DNA from: Engelhardtia mirabilis
GTDB lineage: Bacteria > Planctomycetota > UBA1135 > GCA-002686595
NCBI RefSeq assembly: GCF_007748095.1
Contig: NZ_CP036287.1
Coordinates: forward strand, 6,696,001-6,760,000
Length of the DNA: 64,000 nucleotides
Direction of reading: 5' to 3'
Shown one piece after another: positions 33,179 through 42,503 of this stretch. Below the pieces are notes generated by a model. The model did not search any database. It was given only the letters and a program-made list of their open reading frames with translations, and was not told the origin of the DNA. Position 1 is the first letter of the stretch; every line of letters begins with the position of its first letter. A program made the position numbers and the translations under genes.

Positions 33179-35403
33179 GCCGCTCGATGCTCTCCGTCCT
33201 CGTCGCCGTGGCCTGCGCCGCTGCGTCGAACCTCGCTGCGTCGAACCACGCTGCGGCCCAGGGCAGCGCCTCCGGGCAACTGCTCTACGTCGACCGCGAG
33301 TTCACGTTCTCGGGCGGGTTCACAGGCGTCGACGTCGAACGCCCGGTCCCCAAGGCGATCGTTCGCATCCTCGACGCGGGCAGCGGAGCCGTGCTGGGCT
33401 CGGGCTCCACCGATCTCAGCGGTAACTTCACCATCGCGGTGGCCGGCAGTGGACCACGCGACGTGATCGTGCGGGCGTTCAGTCTCTCGACCAACTACGG
33501 CGTGGGCCGGGTGCAGGTCGAGGACTTGTCCGGCGCCGTCTACTCCACCTCGAGCCCGATCCTCTCGATCCCCGACCTGGCCGCGCCCTTCGATGCGGGC
33601 CAGCTCGTGGCGCCCAAGGTCATCGGGCCCGGCTACGTGGGCGGGCCCTTCAACCTGCTCGATCAAGGGGTGCGCGCCATGGAGTACGTCACCTCCCTCG
33701 GCGCCGGCGGACTGCCCCTGAACCTGCTCGTGCAGTGGCCCGACAGCGGCTCCTTCGCCACCTTCAACAACGCCCACATCTCCGACGACGACGGCTTCGA
33801 CGATCTCGTCGTGCTGCACGAGATCGGGCACGTGATCCACAACCTGTACTCGAGCTCCGACAACCCCGGGGGATCCCACGGATTCACCCAGAGCGACCAG
33901 GACCCGGCCCTGTCCCTGGGCGAGGGATGGGCCTCCTTCTTCGCGGGGGCAGTGCGCCAGCACCAGGGGCTCGCCAACCCGGGCTTCTACCTGGACTGCG
34001 ACGGGGACGGCAGCAGCGGCCCGGGCACCGTCCAGCTCCACATGCGCTTCGAGGACGGCGCGCCCTACGCCGCCTTCACCGGCGGCGAAGCCGACGAGGG
34101 CGCGGTCTTCTGCGCCCTGTGGGACCTGGTCGACCGCGCCGACACGGACGACGGCATCCCGGGCGACGACGACCTGCTCGACGGCAGCATCGACCTCGCG
34201 CCCGGACTCGACGGCGACCAGGCCCAGTGGGCGGCTTTCACCGGCCCCGAGGTGGTGGACTCGCCCTACCTGCACGTCATCGAGTTGTGGGACGGGCTGT
34301 TCCTGGATGCGGGCGCCGACCGCTATCCGGAGCTGAGCGCGGCTTTCGCGGCCTGGAAGATCCGCGTGGAGGAGGACCTCTTCGAACCCGATGGCAGCAC
34401 TGCCCAAGGCACGCCCCTGGTCCTGGGCGATGCCTGGAGTCCGACCCTGACCCTCTACGCCTCCCCATTCGACCCGCCGGTTCCAGGTGGCGGCGACGTG
34501 GACGTGTTCCTGGTGGACCTGACGGCGGGACAGGTGGTCGAAGTCGAGACCCGCTACCCCGGCGGAGCCCCGGACCACGAAACCTACTGCGATACGCGCC
34601 TGTCCCTCTTCGCGCCGAATGGCTCGATCGTGACGACAGCCTTCACCGGCGGCGCCGGCGCCAATGCCAAGTTGTCCGACGCGGTGATCGACCAGACTGG
34701 GACCTACTCGATCCAAGTCGCCGCCCAGTCGAGCTTCCGACCCACCGGCTCCTACGAGATCCGCGCGCGCGTGAACGGCTCCGTCGGTCCGCCGACGATC
34801 AGTGGCCTGTCATTGTCGACGGTGCAGACTCTCTACAGCACCGCGGCGCCGCAGGTCATCGTCAGCGGCACCAACATCGGCAGCGCGACGTCGGTCACGA
34901 TCGGCGGCGCGAGCGTGGCGAGCTTCTCCGCCATCGGGCTCAGTGGCCTGTCGATCACCTTGCCGCAGTTCGCCCAACTCGGGCCCCAGGACCTGGTGGT
35001 GACCACGCCGCTGGGCGCGGCCTCGACGACGATCAACGTCGTCGCACCCGCGATCCCCGTTCTGAACATCGCCGACGGGCTCCAGTTCTGGACCTCCACC
35101 AGCCCGATCGCCGCGCGGGTCGCCGCGGCCCCGGGCGACCTGGCGTTCCTGTTCGTGTCCCTGTCGAGCCTGCCCACGTCGGTCCCGGGCGTGCTCGACC
35201 TGGACATCGGCGGCGGGATCGCGGGCCTGTTCCAGGTGGCGGTGCTGACCGGCGACTCGATCGGGCTGGCGAGCTACCAGATCCCGATCGTGCTCCTGCC
35301 CACGCAGGTGACCTTCCACCTGCAGGCGGGCGTGCTGCGGATCGACACCCTGGCCCTGCCCCTGGAGGCCTCCAACACGGCCAAAGGCAAGAAGCTCTTC
35401 TGA
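33175..35403 (+). CDS. Secreted multidomain gluzincin-type metalloprotease, copy 2
   Basis: 742 residues with the same domain order as copy 1 and no large gaps in alignment by eye. HEIGH is at 215-219 and the third ligand Glu250 lies in LGEGWASF, keeping the 31-residue spacing. The PPC-type region (FEPDGSTAQGTPL), the IPT/TIG region (GLSLSTVQTLYS, VVTTPLGAAS) and the terminal beta domain are all intact, so both copies should be active. The signal peptide contains a small internal duplication (two AASN units). Divergence is spread along the length, so the duplication is not recent. A strong terminator lies immediately after the stop. Confidence 0.85.
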   Translation: MSRSMLSVLVAVACAAASNLAASNHAAAQGSASGQLLYVDREFTFSGGFTGVDVERPVPKAIVRILDAGSGAVLGSGSTDLSGNFTIAVAGSGPRDVIVRAFSLSTNYGVGRVQVEDLSGAVYSTSSPILSIPDLAAPFDAGQLVAPKVIGPGYVGGPFNLLDQGVRAMEYVTSLGAGGLPLNLLVQWPDSGSFATFNNAHISDDDGFDDLVVLHEIGHVIHNLYSSSDNPGGSHGFTQSDQDPALSLGEGWASFFAGAVRQHQGLANPGFYLDCDGDGSSGPGTVQLHMRFEDGAPYAAFTGGEADEGAVFCALWDLVDRADTDDGIPGDDDLLDGSIDLAPGLDGDQAQWAAFTGPEVVDSPYLHVIELWDGLFLDAGADRYPELSAAFAAWKIRVEEDLFEPDGSTAQGTPLVLGDAWSPTLTLYASPFDPPVPGGGDVDVFLVDLTAGQVVEVETRYPGGAPDHETYCDTRLSLFAPNGSIVTTAFTGGAGANAKLSDAVIDQTGTYSIQVAAQSSFRPTGSYEIRARVNGSVGPPTISGLSLSTVQTLYSTAAPQVIVSGTNIGSATSVTIGGASVASFSAIGLSGLSITLPQFAQLGPQDLVVTTPLGAASTTINVVAPAIPVLNIADGLQFWTSTSPIAARVAAAPGDLAFLFVSLSSLPTSVPGVLDLDIGGGIAGLFQVAVLTGDSIGLASYQIPIVLLPTQVTFHLQAGVLRIDTLALPLEASNTAKGKKLF

Positions 35404-35412
35404 CCGGGCGGG

Positions 35413-35439
35413 GCGGGGGGGAGCCCGGCTCCCCCCCGC
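35413..35439. terminator. Bidirectional 12-bp hairpin between metalloprotease copy 2 and the aminopeptidase
   Basis: GCGGGGGGGAGC (35413-35424) pairs perfectly with GCTCCCCCCCGC (35428-35439) around a 3-base loop. It sits exactly between the two convergent stop codons, so it can end both transcripts. Confidence 0.75.
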
Positions 35440-36834
35440 TCACTCGCCGGCTTGCATGCGATCCAAGAGACCTTCCTGTGCCCGCAGGGCCTCGATCTCG
35501 GCGCGCGCCCGCGGCGCGCCGGCGGTCAGGTTCACCGGTCCCTCGTCCGTGACCAGAATCACGTCCTCGATGCGGATGCCGATGCCGGCGGCCGTGTCGT
35601 ACAGGCCGGGCTCGACGGTGATCGCCACGCCGGGCTCCAGGCGCTTGGCGTAACTGCCGGGGTCATGGACCTCCATGCCGATGTAGTGGCTGGGACCGTG
35701 CAAGCGCAGGTCGAGCACGCCGTGGCGCTCGAAGACCGCGTTGCAGGCAGCGTCCACGTCGCCGAAGGAAGCGCCCGGCACCGAGGCCGCGATGCCGGCG
35801 ACCTGGGCCTCGGCCACGATGTCGTAAAGCTCAGCGGCGCGCGGGCTGAAGCTCGCGTCCACCGGCCAGGTGCGGGTGATGTCGCAGGTCTGGTGGTCCA
35901 GCTCGCAGGCGTAGTCGACCAGCAGCACCTCGCCCGGCTCGAGGCGCTTCGACACCTCGCTGTAGTGCAGCACGCAGGAGTTCGCCCCGGCACCGACGAT
36001 GGCGTAGTAGGCCGGCCCGGTGCCGCCCTGGAGCCGGTGCACGAAGGTCATCAGCGCGTCGATCTCCCACTCGTAGAGGCCCGCGCGGGTGGAGCGCACG
36101 GCCTCGAGGATGGCGGCCACGCTGGCGTCCGCGGCGCGCCGCAGGGCGGCGACCTCTTCGGGCGTCTTGATCCGGCGCAGCTCGGCGATCTGCGCCGAGC
36201 AGTTCTCGACCTTGGCGCCGAAGCGCTCCTCCAGGGCCTGGGCCAGGGCGCGCTCGCGACTGGGGCGCCCGTCCAGGGGATCGCGCTCGATCTCGCGGTT
36301 GTAGGGCCAGGCGCGATCGGTGGCCCCGGCCAGGGTCACCCAGGGGTCGCGAGGCACGTGGAGCGTGAGCTCGCCCTCGGCCGCCAGCTGCTCGAGGTCC
36401 TTCAGCAGCGCACGCTCGGGCCGCACGTCGGTCACCCCCGCCGCGGCCCGGGCCCATTCGTCGCCGGTGTCCCAGCGCGGCCCCTCCCACTGCTCGACCT
36501 GGGGCCGGGCGTCGGGCAGGTAGAGGATCTCCGTCTCGCCGGCCGCGTCCATCAGCAGCGACGCGCCCGGGCTCTCGATGCCGGTGAAGTACCAGAACAC
36601 CTTGTCCTGGCGGAAGGCCACGTAGTCGCGCGTGGCCGGCAGGCCGCGCAGCAGGATCCAACCGCCGTCGACGACCTCGCGCAGGGCGGCGCGGCGACCG
36701 GCGTGGAAGTCCCGGCCGAGGCCGACCTCCGGCACCTGGGCCGCGGGGACCGCGTCGTCGTCGACGATCGGCGCGGCCAGGGATGTGGACGAGAGCGCGA
36801 GGAGTGCGACGGCCAGGCGGATCGTGGGCTGCAT
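35440..36834 (-). CDS. pepP: Secreted Xaa-Pro aminopeptidase / dipeptidase (M24B family)
   Basis: 464 residues from an ATG at 36834 that begins a signal peptide (LAVALLALSSTSLAAP). An N-terminal creatinase-like domain includes AFRQDKVFWYFTGIESPGA, typical of aminopeptidase P. The catalytic pita-bread domain holds the two-metal ligands: Asp in LLVDYACE, Asp in CDITRTW, His in GPSHYIGMEVHDPG, Glu in ITVEPGLY and Glu in IRIEDVILVT. It removes N-terminal residues ahead of proline. With a signal peptide it would work outside the cytoplasm, perhaps finishing peptides made by the nearby secreted proteases. Extensions upstream of 36834 are Arg/Pro-rich and rejected. Confidence 0.9.
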   Translation of the reverse strand: MQPTIRLAVALLALSSTSLAAPIVDDDAVPAAQVPEVGLGRDFHAGRRAALREVVDGGWILLRGLPATRDYVAFRQDKVFWYFTGIESPGASLLMDAAGETEILYLPDARPQVEQWEGPRWDTGDEWARAAAGVTDVRPERALLKDLEQLAAEGELTLHVPRDPWVTLAGATDRAWPYNREIERDPLDGRPSRERALAQALEERFGAKVENCSAQIAELRRIKTPEEVAALRRAADASVAAILEAVRSTRAGLYEWEIDALMTFVHRLQGGTGPAYYAIVGAGANSCVLHYSEVSKRLEPGEVLLVDYACELDHQTCDITRTWPVDASFSPRAAELYDIVAEAQVAGIAASVPGASFGDVDAACNAVFERHGVLDLRLHGPSHYIGMEVHDPGSYAKRLEPGVAITVEPGLYDTAAGIGIRIEDVILVTDEGPVNLTAGAPRARAEIEALRAQEGLLDRMQAGE

Positions 36835-36895
36835 GGTCGGCCGAGGATAGCGATGCACCCTCGACCTCGGGCGGGACGCCGTCACAATGCCCGCC

Positions 36896-37597
36896 ATGCG
36901 TATCGACGCCCCGCTGCTCGAAGGCCGCTTCCAGCGCCGCTACAAGCGCTTCTTCGTCGACGTCGAGCTCGACGACGGCTCGGTGGTCACGGCCCACTGC
37001 CCCAACACCGGCAGCCTCAAGGGTTGTCTGGTCGAGGGCGCCCAGGCCTGGTTGCGCGACAGCCAGTCGGAGACTCGCAAGCTGCGCCACACCTTCCAGG
37101 CGATCAAGATCGGGCGCTCGTGGGTCAACGTCGACACGGGCCTGCCGAACAAGGTCGTGCGCGCCGCCGTCGAGGCGGGGCAGATCCCCGAGCTGACCGG
37201 CTACGCCTCGGTACGGCCGGAGGTCAAGTACGGCACGGGCAGCCGCATCGACCTCTTGCTGGAGGACGACGATCGCCCGCCCTGCTACGTGGAGATCAAG
37301 AACACGACCCTGGCCGAGGGCCGCACGGCGCGCTTCCCCGACGCCGTCACCTCGCGCGGGCTCAAGCATCTCGGCGAGTTGACCGAGGTCGTGCGCCAGG
37401 GCATGCGCGCGGTGCAGTTCTTCTTCATCAGTCGGGCCGACGTGGATTGCTTCCGCCCCGCGGACGACATCGACCCGGCCTACTGCGCGGGCCTGCGCGC
37501 GGCGGCGGCGGCGGGGGTCGAGGTGCTGGCCTACTCGTCGCAGGTGCGCCGCGATCGATTGGCCGTGGCCGAGCCGCTCGAAGTCCTGCTCGACTGA
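36896..37597 (+). CDS. sfsA: SfsA family DNA/RNA-binding nuclease-like protein
   Basis: 233 residues. The family opening PLLEGRFQRRYKRFFVDV and PNTGSLKGC (36-44) form the OB-like nucleic-acid-binding half. The C-terminal half has a PD-(D/E)xK nuclease core: Asp119 in SRIDLLL and YVEIKNTTL with Glu133 and Lys135, then FPDAVTSRGLKHLGEL. SfsA was named for stimulation of sugar fermentation genes in Escherichia coli, but its molecular role is still unclear. Two ATGs are possible, 36887 and 36896; the second fits the family. A HAD phosphatase gene follows 11 bases after the stop, probably in one operon. Confidence 0.92.
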   Translation: MRIDAPLLEGRFQRRYKRFFVDVELDDGSVVTAHCPNTGSLKGCLVEGAQAWLRDSQSETRKLRHTFQAIKIGRSWVNVDTGLPNKVVRAAVEAGQIPELTGYASVRPEVKYGTGSRIDLLLEDDDRPPCYVEIKNTTLAEGRTARFPDAVTSRGLKHLGELTEVVRQGMRAVQFFFISRADVDCFRPADDIDPAYCAGLRAAAAAGVEVLAYSSQVRRDRLAVAEPLEVLLD

Positions 37598-37608
37598 CGG
37601 ACCGACCC

Positions 37609-38271
37609 TTGCGACTGACCCTGTTCGACCTCGACGGCACGCTGACGCCGCGCGACACGGAAGTGGAGTGGGCGACGCTCCTGGGCGAGCGGGGCCTGAT
37701 CGACCCCACGCCCCACGTCAAGTTCTGCGCGGACTACCACCGCGGCGAACTGGACCTGGACGCCTACTTCGCCTGGTACACGGCCATTCTGCGCTCCCAC
37801 GAGTTGGAGCTCTTGACCGAGCTGCGCGACGAGTTGGTCGCTGAGCGCATGCTGCCCAGCGTGCCGGCGGTGGCGCGGGGCTGGCTCGCGCGGGCGCGGG
37901 CGGAGAGCGACGCGGTGCTGCTGGTGACCGCCAGCAACCACTTCCTGACCTGGCCGATCGGTGCGGCGCTGGGCGTCGACGCGACCCTCGGCACGCGCTA
38001 CGAGGAACGCGATGGCGCGTTCACCGGGCGCCAGGTGGGGCCGGCCTGCCTGCGCGAGGGCAAACGGCTGCACGTGTCCGAGTGGCTCGCGAACGGCGGG
38101 CTCACCTGGGACGACCTGACCCACAGCCGCTTCTACAGCGACTCGCACAACGACCTGCCCCTGCTCGAGGCCGTGGCCGAGCCGATCGCGGTCGACCCCG
38201 ATCCGATCCTCGCGCGGGTCGCGGCCGAGCGGGGCTGGCAGGTCCTGAGCCTGGGGCCGGAGTCCGCTTGA
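37609..38271 (+). CDS. HAD-IB family phosphatase (phosphoserine phosphatase-like)
   Basis: 220 residues from a TTG start; no ATG lies in frame before the first conserved motif. FDLDGTLTP with nucleophile Asp7 and acid Asp9, VTASNHF (motif II), Lys152 in LREGKRLHV and YSDSHNDLPLLE (motif IV) are complete, so an active phosphatase is expected. This subfamily includes SerB, PNB-type and phospholipid or sugar phosphatases, and the helical cap at about 15-85 is too general to name the substrate. It follows sfsA by 11 bases, with translation probably coupled. Confidence 0.87.
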   Translation: MRLTLFDLDGTLTPRDTEVEWATLLGERGLIDPTPHVKFCADYHRGELDLDAYFAWYTAILRSHELELLTELRDELVAERMLPSVPAVARGWLARARAESDAVLLVTASNHFLTWPIGAALGVDATLGTRYEERDGAFTGRQVGPACLREGKRLHVSEWLANGGLTWDDLTHSRFYSDSHNDLPLLEAVAEPIAVDPDPILARVAAERGWQVLSLGPESA

Positions 38272-38320
38272 GACCGGCAGCCCGGCCCAGGATCACGAGC
38301 GGACGTGTTCGCCCGCGTGA

Positions 38321-38349
38321 GCCGGAGCGCCGATATCGACTGCTCCGGC
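38321..38349 (+). terminator. Hairpin after the HAD phosphatase gene
   Basis: GCCGGAGC (38321-38328) and GCTCCGGC (38342-38349) form an 8-bp stem with a 13-base loop containing the palindrome CGATATCG. It is 49 bases after the stop and before the DUF389 gene. No U tract, so moderate support only. Confidence 0.4.
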
Positions 38350-38417
38350 GCGGTGCACGGGTCCGCGCAGGATGCCGCCCTTCGCTGATCGGGCTATCCC
38401 GGGGCTAGACTGCCCCC

Positions 38418-39446
38418 ATGCCCCTGCGATTGGTCGCGATCCGCGTTCCCCTGGCCCGAGCCGGGCTGGTGCGGAGCGTCGTCGAAGCCGCGGGCTACGA
38501 CGCCCTGTGGTTGGACGAGAACGAGTCGCGCGCCTACTGCCAGGTGGTGGTCGACCGCCAGGACGTGGCGCCCCTCTTGGACGAGTTGAGCAATCACTTC
38601 CCGGGCGAGTCGGACCTGCACGCGGCCGTGCTCGAAGTCTCGGCGGTGCTGCCCGAGCGCGCGCGCGAGGACCCCGAGCCCGAGCCCAACCAAGCCCCGC
38701 CGAGTCGCTGGCCCTGGCGTTCCACCCGCTCCGTCAGCCGTGAGGAGCTCAAGACCCAGTTGGCCCAGGGCGCGGAGGTCGACGACGTCTTCCTGATCAC
38801 GGTGCTGCTGTCGGCCCTGGTGGCGGCCGTGGGGCTGGTGCAGGGCAACGTCGCGGTGGTGGTGGGCGCAATGGTGATCGCACCCCTCCTGGGCCCGAAC
38901 ATGTCCCTGGCCCTGGCCACGACCCTGGGCGACGGCGAGCTGTTCAGCCGCTCGATCCGCTGCAACGCCGTGGGGGCCGGCGCGGGGCTGGGGCTGGCGA
39001 TCCTGATCGGCGCGCTCTTCCCCCTGACCGAGCCCTTCGGAGTCGAGGTCGCCTCCCGCACCCACCTGGGCTTCGCCGACCTGGCCCTGGCCCTGGCGTC
39101 GGGGGCCGCCGGCGCCCTCGCGCTGACGGCCGGCGCCAAGAGCTCTCTAGTGGGCGTGATGGTGGCCGTGGCCCTGATGCCGCCCCTGGTGGTGACGGGC
39201 ATGCTGCTGGCCAGCGGCCACCCGGGCGCGGCCGGGTCCGCCGCCATGGTCGTCGCCGCCAACGTGATCTGCGTCATCCTGGCTGCGGTGGCCACCTTCC
39301 TGGGCCGGGGCATCCGGCCACGGGCTTGGTGGGAGGCCGAGGCGTCGGCGCGGCGCTCCAGGCACGCGCTGACGGTCTGGATCGCCCTGCTCGCCGTGGC
39401 CGCGGTCTTCATCGCCGCCACCGAGTTGGGCTGGCTGGAGACCTGA
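38418..39446 (+). CDS. DUF389 (TIGR00341-type) membrane protein
   Basis: 342 residues. A soluble N-terminal domain of about 80 residues, which resembles a small ferredoxin-like fold, is followed by a linker and by the DUF389 membrane part from about 125. It has roughly seven hydrophobic segments with the signature ITVLLSALVAAVGLVQGNV, MVIAPLLGPNMSLALA and GLADLALALASGAAGALAL-like text. Members are widespread and their function is not known. Nothing around it gives a clue, as the neighbours are unrelated enzymes and a pilin-like operon. Confidence 0.85.
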   Translation: MPLRLVAIRVPLARAGLVRSVVEAAGYDALWLDENESRAYCQVVVDRQDVAPLLDELSNHFPGESDLHAAVLEVSAVLPERAREDPEPEPNQAPPSRWPWRSTRSVSREELKTQLAQGAEVDDVFLITVLLSALVAAVGLVQGNVAVVVGAMVIAPLLGPNMSLALATTLGDGELFSRSIRCNAVGAGAGLGLAILIGALFPLTEPFGVEVASRTHLGFADLALALASGAAGALALTAGAKSSLVGVMVAVALMPPLVVTGMLLASGHPGAAGSAAMVVAANVICVILAAVATFLGRGIRPRAWWEAEASARRSRHALTVWIALLAVAAVFIAATELGWLET

Positions 39447-39577
39447 CTCGGGGTCCGGCGCCCCTGAGGCGCGGCGCAGCTCCAGGAGCCCATTCGAGGG
39501 GTCCGGTCCAGATTCGGCCGATGGTCTCAAGCGGGGCCGGTGGTCCTCCGATCCCTCAGGGTCTGGAAGAGGTACCC

Positions 39578-40006
39578 ATGCGAGTCCCCACTCTGCCCCA
39601 CCGCATGTCTGGCCGCAGCGGCATGTCCATGCTCGAGCTCGTCGTCTGCTCGACGATCCTGCTCGTCAGTGTCATGGCGGCGGCTCACGCCCAGTTGGAT
39701 GCGAACCGGCTCATGACCGAAGCCCAGCAGACCAACGTGGCCGTTGGCGTCGTCCATGCGGCCCTGGAGTCGGTGCTCGAGGTCGACCTGGAACAACTGG
39801 TAGCCGGCGAGGCGGCGGTGCAGATCGGCGGCGAGGTTCCCGTGGCCCAGGATCTGCTCGCGGGACAATCCGTCGTGCTCGACACCCCCGGGTTCGACCC
39901 CGCCGCCGACGACATGCCCGATTCCCTCGAAGTCCGCACCACCTTGACCTGGACCTCGCTGACCGGCCACCAGCGGCAGATGACCATGGCGGGGGTGCTG
40001 CGTTGA
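39578..40006 (+). CDS. Prepilin-like protein with class III signal sequence
   Basis: 142 residues. GRSGMSMLELVVCSTILLVSV shows a prepilin peptidase site, Gly15 before Met16, Glu at +5 and a long hydrophobic helix, as in type IV pilins and type II secretion pseudopilins. The ATG at 39578 has a good ribosome-binding site (GGAAGAGG) 5-6 bases upstream. The soluble part is short and acidic. It begins a four-gene unit whose members overlap each other by 4 bases, but no pilus or secretion ATPase, platform protein or peptidase is in the window, so the machinery must be encoded elsewhere. Confidence 0.75.
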   Translation: MRVPTLPHRMSGRSGMSMLELVVCSTILLVSVMAAAHAQLDANRLMTEAQQTNVAVGVVHAALESVLEVDLEQLVAGEAAVQIGGEVPVAQDLLAGQSVVLDTPGFDPAADDMPDSLEVRTTLTWTSLTGHQRQMTMAGVLR

Positions 40007-40668
40007 GGCCTGCGGGTGCGCGGTCGCGACGGGGCTTCACGCTGATCGAGATCTCGATCACCTTGACCCTGTTCGGTTCGATCGTGGGCGCTTTCCTGTT
40101 GGCGACGACGCGCAGTCGCTCGTTGACCGACACCCAGTCGATCCGGCTCGATCTCGAAGCCGAAGTCCTCGACGTGGTCCGCAACCTGCGGCGGGAGCTG
40201 GGGCGCTCGGGCTACGCGACGGTCGACGGCCAGGACTTCCCGCTGATCTTCGACCCGGGCCAGAGCGTCCTGGTCGACTTCCAGCACGACGACCCCCAGG
40301 CGCTCAGCGAGGTCGATCCGACCGAGCTCGCCTACCTGGTGGCCAGCGACGCCGACGGCGACGATTGGCCCGACCTCGACGCTGACAACGCGGTCCAATG
40401 GTCCGACGAGCGCCGCGCCCTCTTGCTGGTGCCCAACGCGCAGGGATTCAACGATCTCGTGCTGCGCTCGACCGAAGCGGCTGATCGCATTCTCTCCCGC
40501 CGCGCCCTGTATCTGCGCTGCGAGACGACCTCGGACACCGGCTTCGAGATCCCCTTGCGTGGGGTGCGAGTGCAATTCGTCCTGGGTCGCCAGGAACCCA
40601 ATGGGCGCGAGTTGACGCGCACCTCGACGGAAGTCTTCGTACTTGCCAACGGAGGACTCGGAGTTTGA
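40003..40668 (+). CDS. Prepilin-type pseudopilin-like protein
   Basis: 221 residues from a TTG start that overlaps the previous stop (TTGA). RRGFTLIEISITLTLFG is an unmistakable prepilin cleavage and methylation motif, with cleavage before the Phe and Glu at +5. The body is a mixed alpha/beta minor-pseudopilin type with an acidic loop (DADGDDWPDLDADN) that could bind calcium. It resembles GspJ/PilW-like minor subunits in size and order. It probably forms a tip complex with the first and third proteins of the operon. Confidence 0.82.
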   Translation: MRPAGARSRRGFTLIEISITLTLFGSIVGAFLLATTRSRSLTDTQSIRLDLEAEVLDVVRNLRRELGRSGYATVDGQDFPLIFDPGQSVLVDFQHDDPQALSEVDPTELAYLVASDADGDDWPDLDADNAVQWSDERRALLLVPNAQGFNDLVLRSTEAADRILSRRALYLRCETTSDTGFEIPLRGVRVQFVLGRQEPNGRELTRTSTEVFVLANGGLGV

Positions 40669-42503
40669 AGCTACGCACCTCGCAACACCTCCACGGAGCG
40701 CGCCGACGGCGGGGCTCCCTGCTGGTTTGGACCGCCTTCATCGCCATGGCGGTCTTGGCCACGACCATGGTCTCCGTCTCGGTCTCGGGCTCCGCCAGCC
40801 GACTGGCCCAGGGCAACGCGCGGCGAGTTGCCGCCGAAGAGGTCGCTGCGGCCGCCGCCGAGGAGGCCGCAGCGCGGATCAAGACTTCCCTGATGGTCGG
40901 TGAAGAGGTGCCGGCCGACGGCAGGCTCGTGATGACTACCGGCAGCGGGAGCTACACGATCGAGACCGTGGGCGCGATGACCACGACGAAAGACGATTCC
41001 GGCCTGACCGGCAACGATCAGCTCTATCGCATCGAGGCCTTCGGCGAACACGAGGGCACGCGCAGCCGCGTCCGCCGACTGGTCGTGGCGCGCTCCGTGC
41101 CGATGTTCCAGTACGCCCTGATGCACGAGAACGATCTGATCTTCTGGAACCCGGCACCCCTGGAGATCAACGGTCCAGTCCACACCAACGGCGATCTGCA
41201 CATCCTTTCGCGCCGCGATCTGGTCTTCAACACCAACGTGATCCGCGTCGCGGGCGAGGTGCACCTCGGTGCGCCCTGGGACGAGTGGTACGAGGGTTGG
41301 GAGGATTGGTGGGAAGGCCAGGCCGTGGATCCGCAGATTCGGCGCTGGGTCGAGGACCCCTTCCACCCCGGCGAGCCCGAGGAGTACGAGACCCTGCCGA
41401 CCCGCGACAGCCTGCGCGACATGGGTATCGACGCCGACAACGGCCTCGACTCGAGCTTCACCGAAGGCTACGACGCGAACGACGACGACGACTTCGACGA
41501 CTGGCAAGACATCGCGCCCTACATGGCCGAGGTCCTGGAGCGCTTCTCGCCGCCGGATGGGTACAAGGGCGACGGCACCGGCAACACGCTGCAGAGCGTC
41601 GAGCACGGCGACCACCAGGTGGAGATGCCGCCGCTGGAGTCGTTCGAGATGTACGTGGAGGGCGATGACCTGATGTGGGACGACCTGACTGGCACCTACA
41701 TCGAGGCCACGCCAGGGAACGGCACCCACTCCAAGGGCACCTGGTACGCCAACGCCGACCTCTCGATCATCAGCCACGAGGACGGTAGCTGGAACGCCTA
41801 CGACAAGGAGGGCAACGACCTCACCGCCGAGATCTCCGACGCCATCGAGGCCTCCGAGCTGTACGACGCCCGCCAGGCGGACGGCAGCGACGAGTACATC
41901 CAGAACACGATCATCGACCTCAAGCGTCTGGGCCAACTGGGCTACTTCCCGGCCAACGGCCTGCTGTACCTGGCGGGCGAAGGCGCCGGTGAGGGTACGG
42001 ACGTGAAGGGCTTCCAGCTCACCGAGGGCAAGCACCTCAAGGGTGACCTGACGGTCGTCTCGCCCAACTCGATCTACATCCACGGCGACTACAACTTCGC
42101 CAGTGAGAACCCGGCCGCGGTGATGGCGGACTCGATCAATCTGCTGTCGAACGATTGGGACGGGACGAAGGAGCCCGGCGAGCTGCCGAAGGCCAGCGAC
42201 ACCATCTACAACTGCGCGATGGTGATGGGAGACTCGCGCCCCGAGGCCGGCTACCAGAACGGCGGCGCGGTCAACCTCGCTCGCTACCACGAGGACTGGT
42301 CGGGTGGGGTCGAGGCCGCGATCCACGGCTCGATCGTCTGCACCGGCTACAGCCGCTACGCGACCGGCAAGTTCGTGCTCGGTGACGACTACTACCTCGC
42401 CCCCAGCCGGGTCTGGACCTTCAACGAGGACTTCACGGACCCGGAAGAGCTGCCCCCCTTCACACCTTCCTTCGTCAACGTCTACGACGCTGCGATCTGG
42501 TGA
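40665..42503 (+). CDS. Large PilX-like / tip-associated exported protein
   Basis: 612 residues, again from a TTG inside a TTGA overlap. A short basic leader (HGARRRRGSLLVW) and one hydrophobic helix (about 20-42) resemble the PilX/GspK-like N-terminus without the canonical Glu. The large exported domain has strongly acidic stretches (DANDDDDFDDWQD), Trp-rich segments (WDEWYEGWEDWWEG) and beta-helical text (NGPVHTNGDLHILSRRDLVF, LTVVSPNSIYIHGDYNF) like the domains described on pilus-tip adhesins. The likely role is the tip or adhesive component of the pseudopilus. No known enzyme motif was found. Confidence 0.65.
   Translation: MKLRTSQHLHGARRRRGSLLVWTAFIAMAVLATTMVSVSVSGSASRLAQGNARRVAAEEVAAAAAEEAAARIKTSLMVGEEVPADGRLVMTTGSGSYTIETVGAMTTTKDDSGLTGNDQLYRIEAFGEHEGTRSRVRRLVVARSVPMFQYALMHENDLIFWNPAPLEINGPVHTNGDLHILSRRDLVFNTNVIRVAGEVHLGAPWDEWYEGWEDWWEGQAVDPQIRRWVEDPFHPGEPEEYETLPTRDSLRDMGIDADNGLDSSFTEGYDANDDDDFDDWQDIAPYMAEVLERFSPPDGYKGDGTGNTLQSVEHGDHQVEMPPLESFEMYVEGDDLMWDDLTGTYIEATPGNGTHSKGTWYANADLSIISHEDGSWNAYDKEGNDLTAEISDAIEASELYDARQADGSDEYIQNTIIDLKRLGQLGYFPANGLLYLAGEGAGEGTDVKGFQLTEGKHLKGDLTVVSPNSIYIHGDYNFASENPAAVMADSINLLSNDWDGTKEPGELPKASDTIYNCAMVMGDSRPEAGYQNGGAVNLARYHEDWSGGVEAAIHGSIVCTGYSRYATGKFVLGDDYYLAPSRVWTFNEDFTDPEELPPFTPSFVNVYDAAIW

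Noticed and set aside
40671..42326. 551-codon minus-strand frame over the pilin operon
   Set aside because: Val/Gly/Asp-rich shadow; the plus-strand gene is linked by overlaps to clear prepilin genes.
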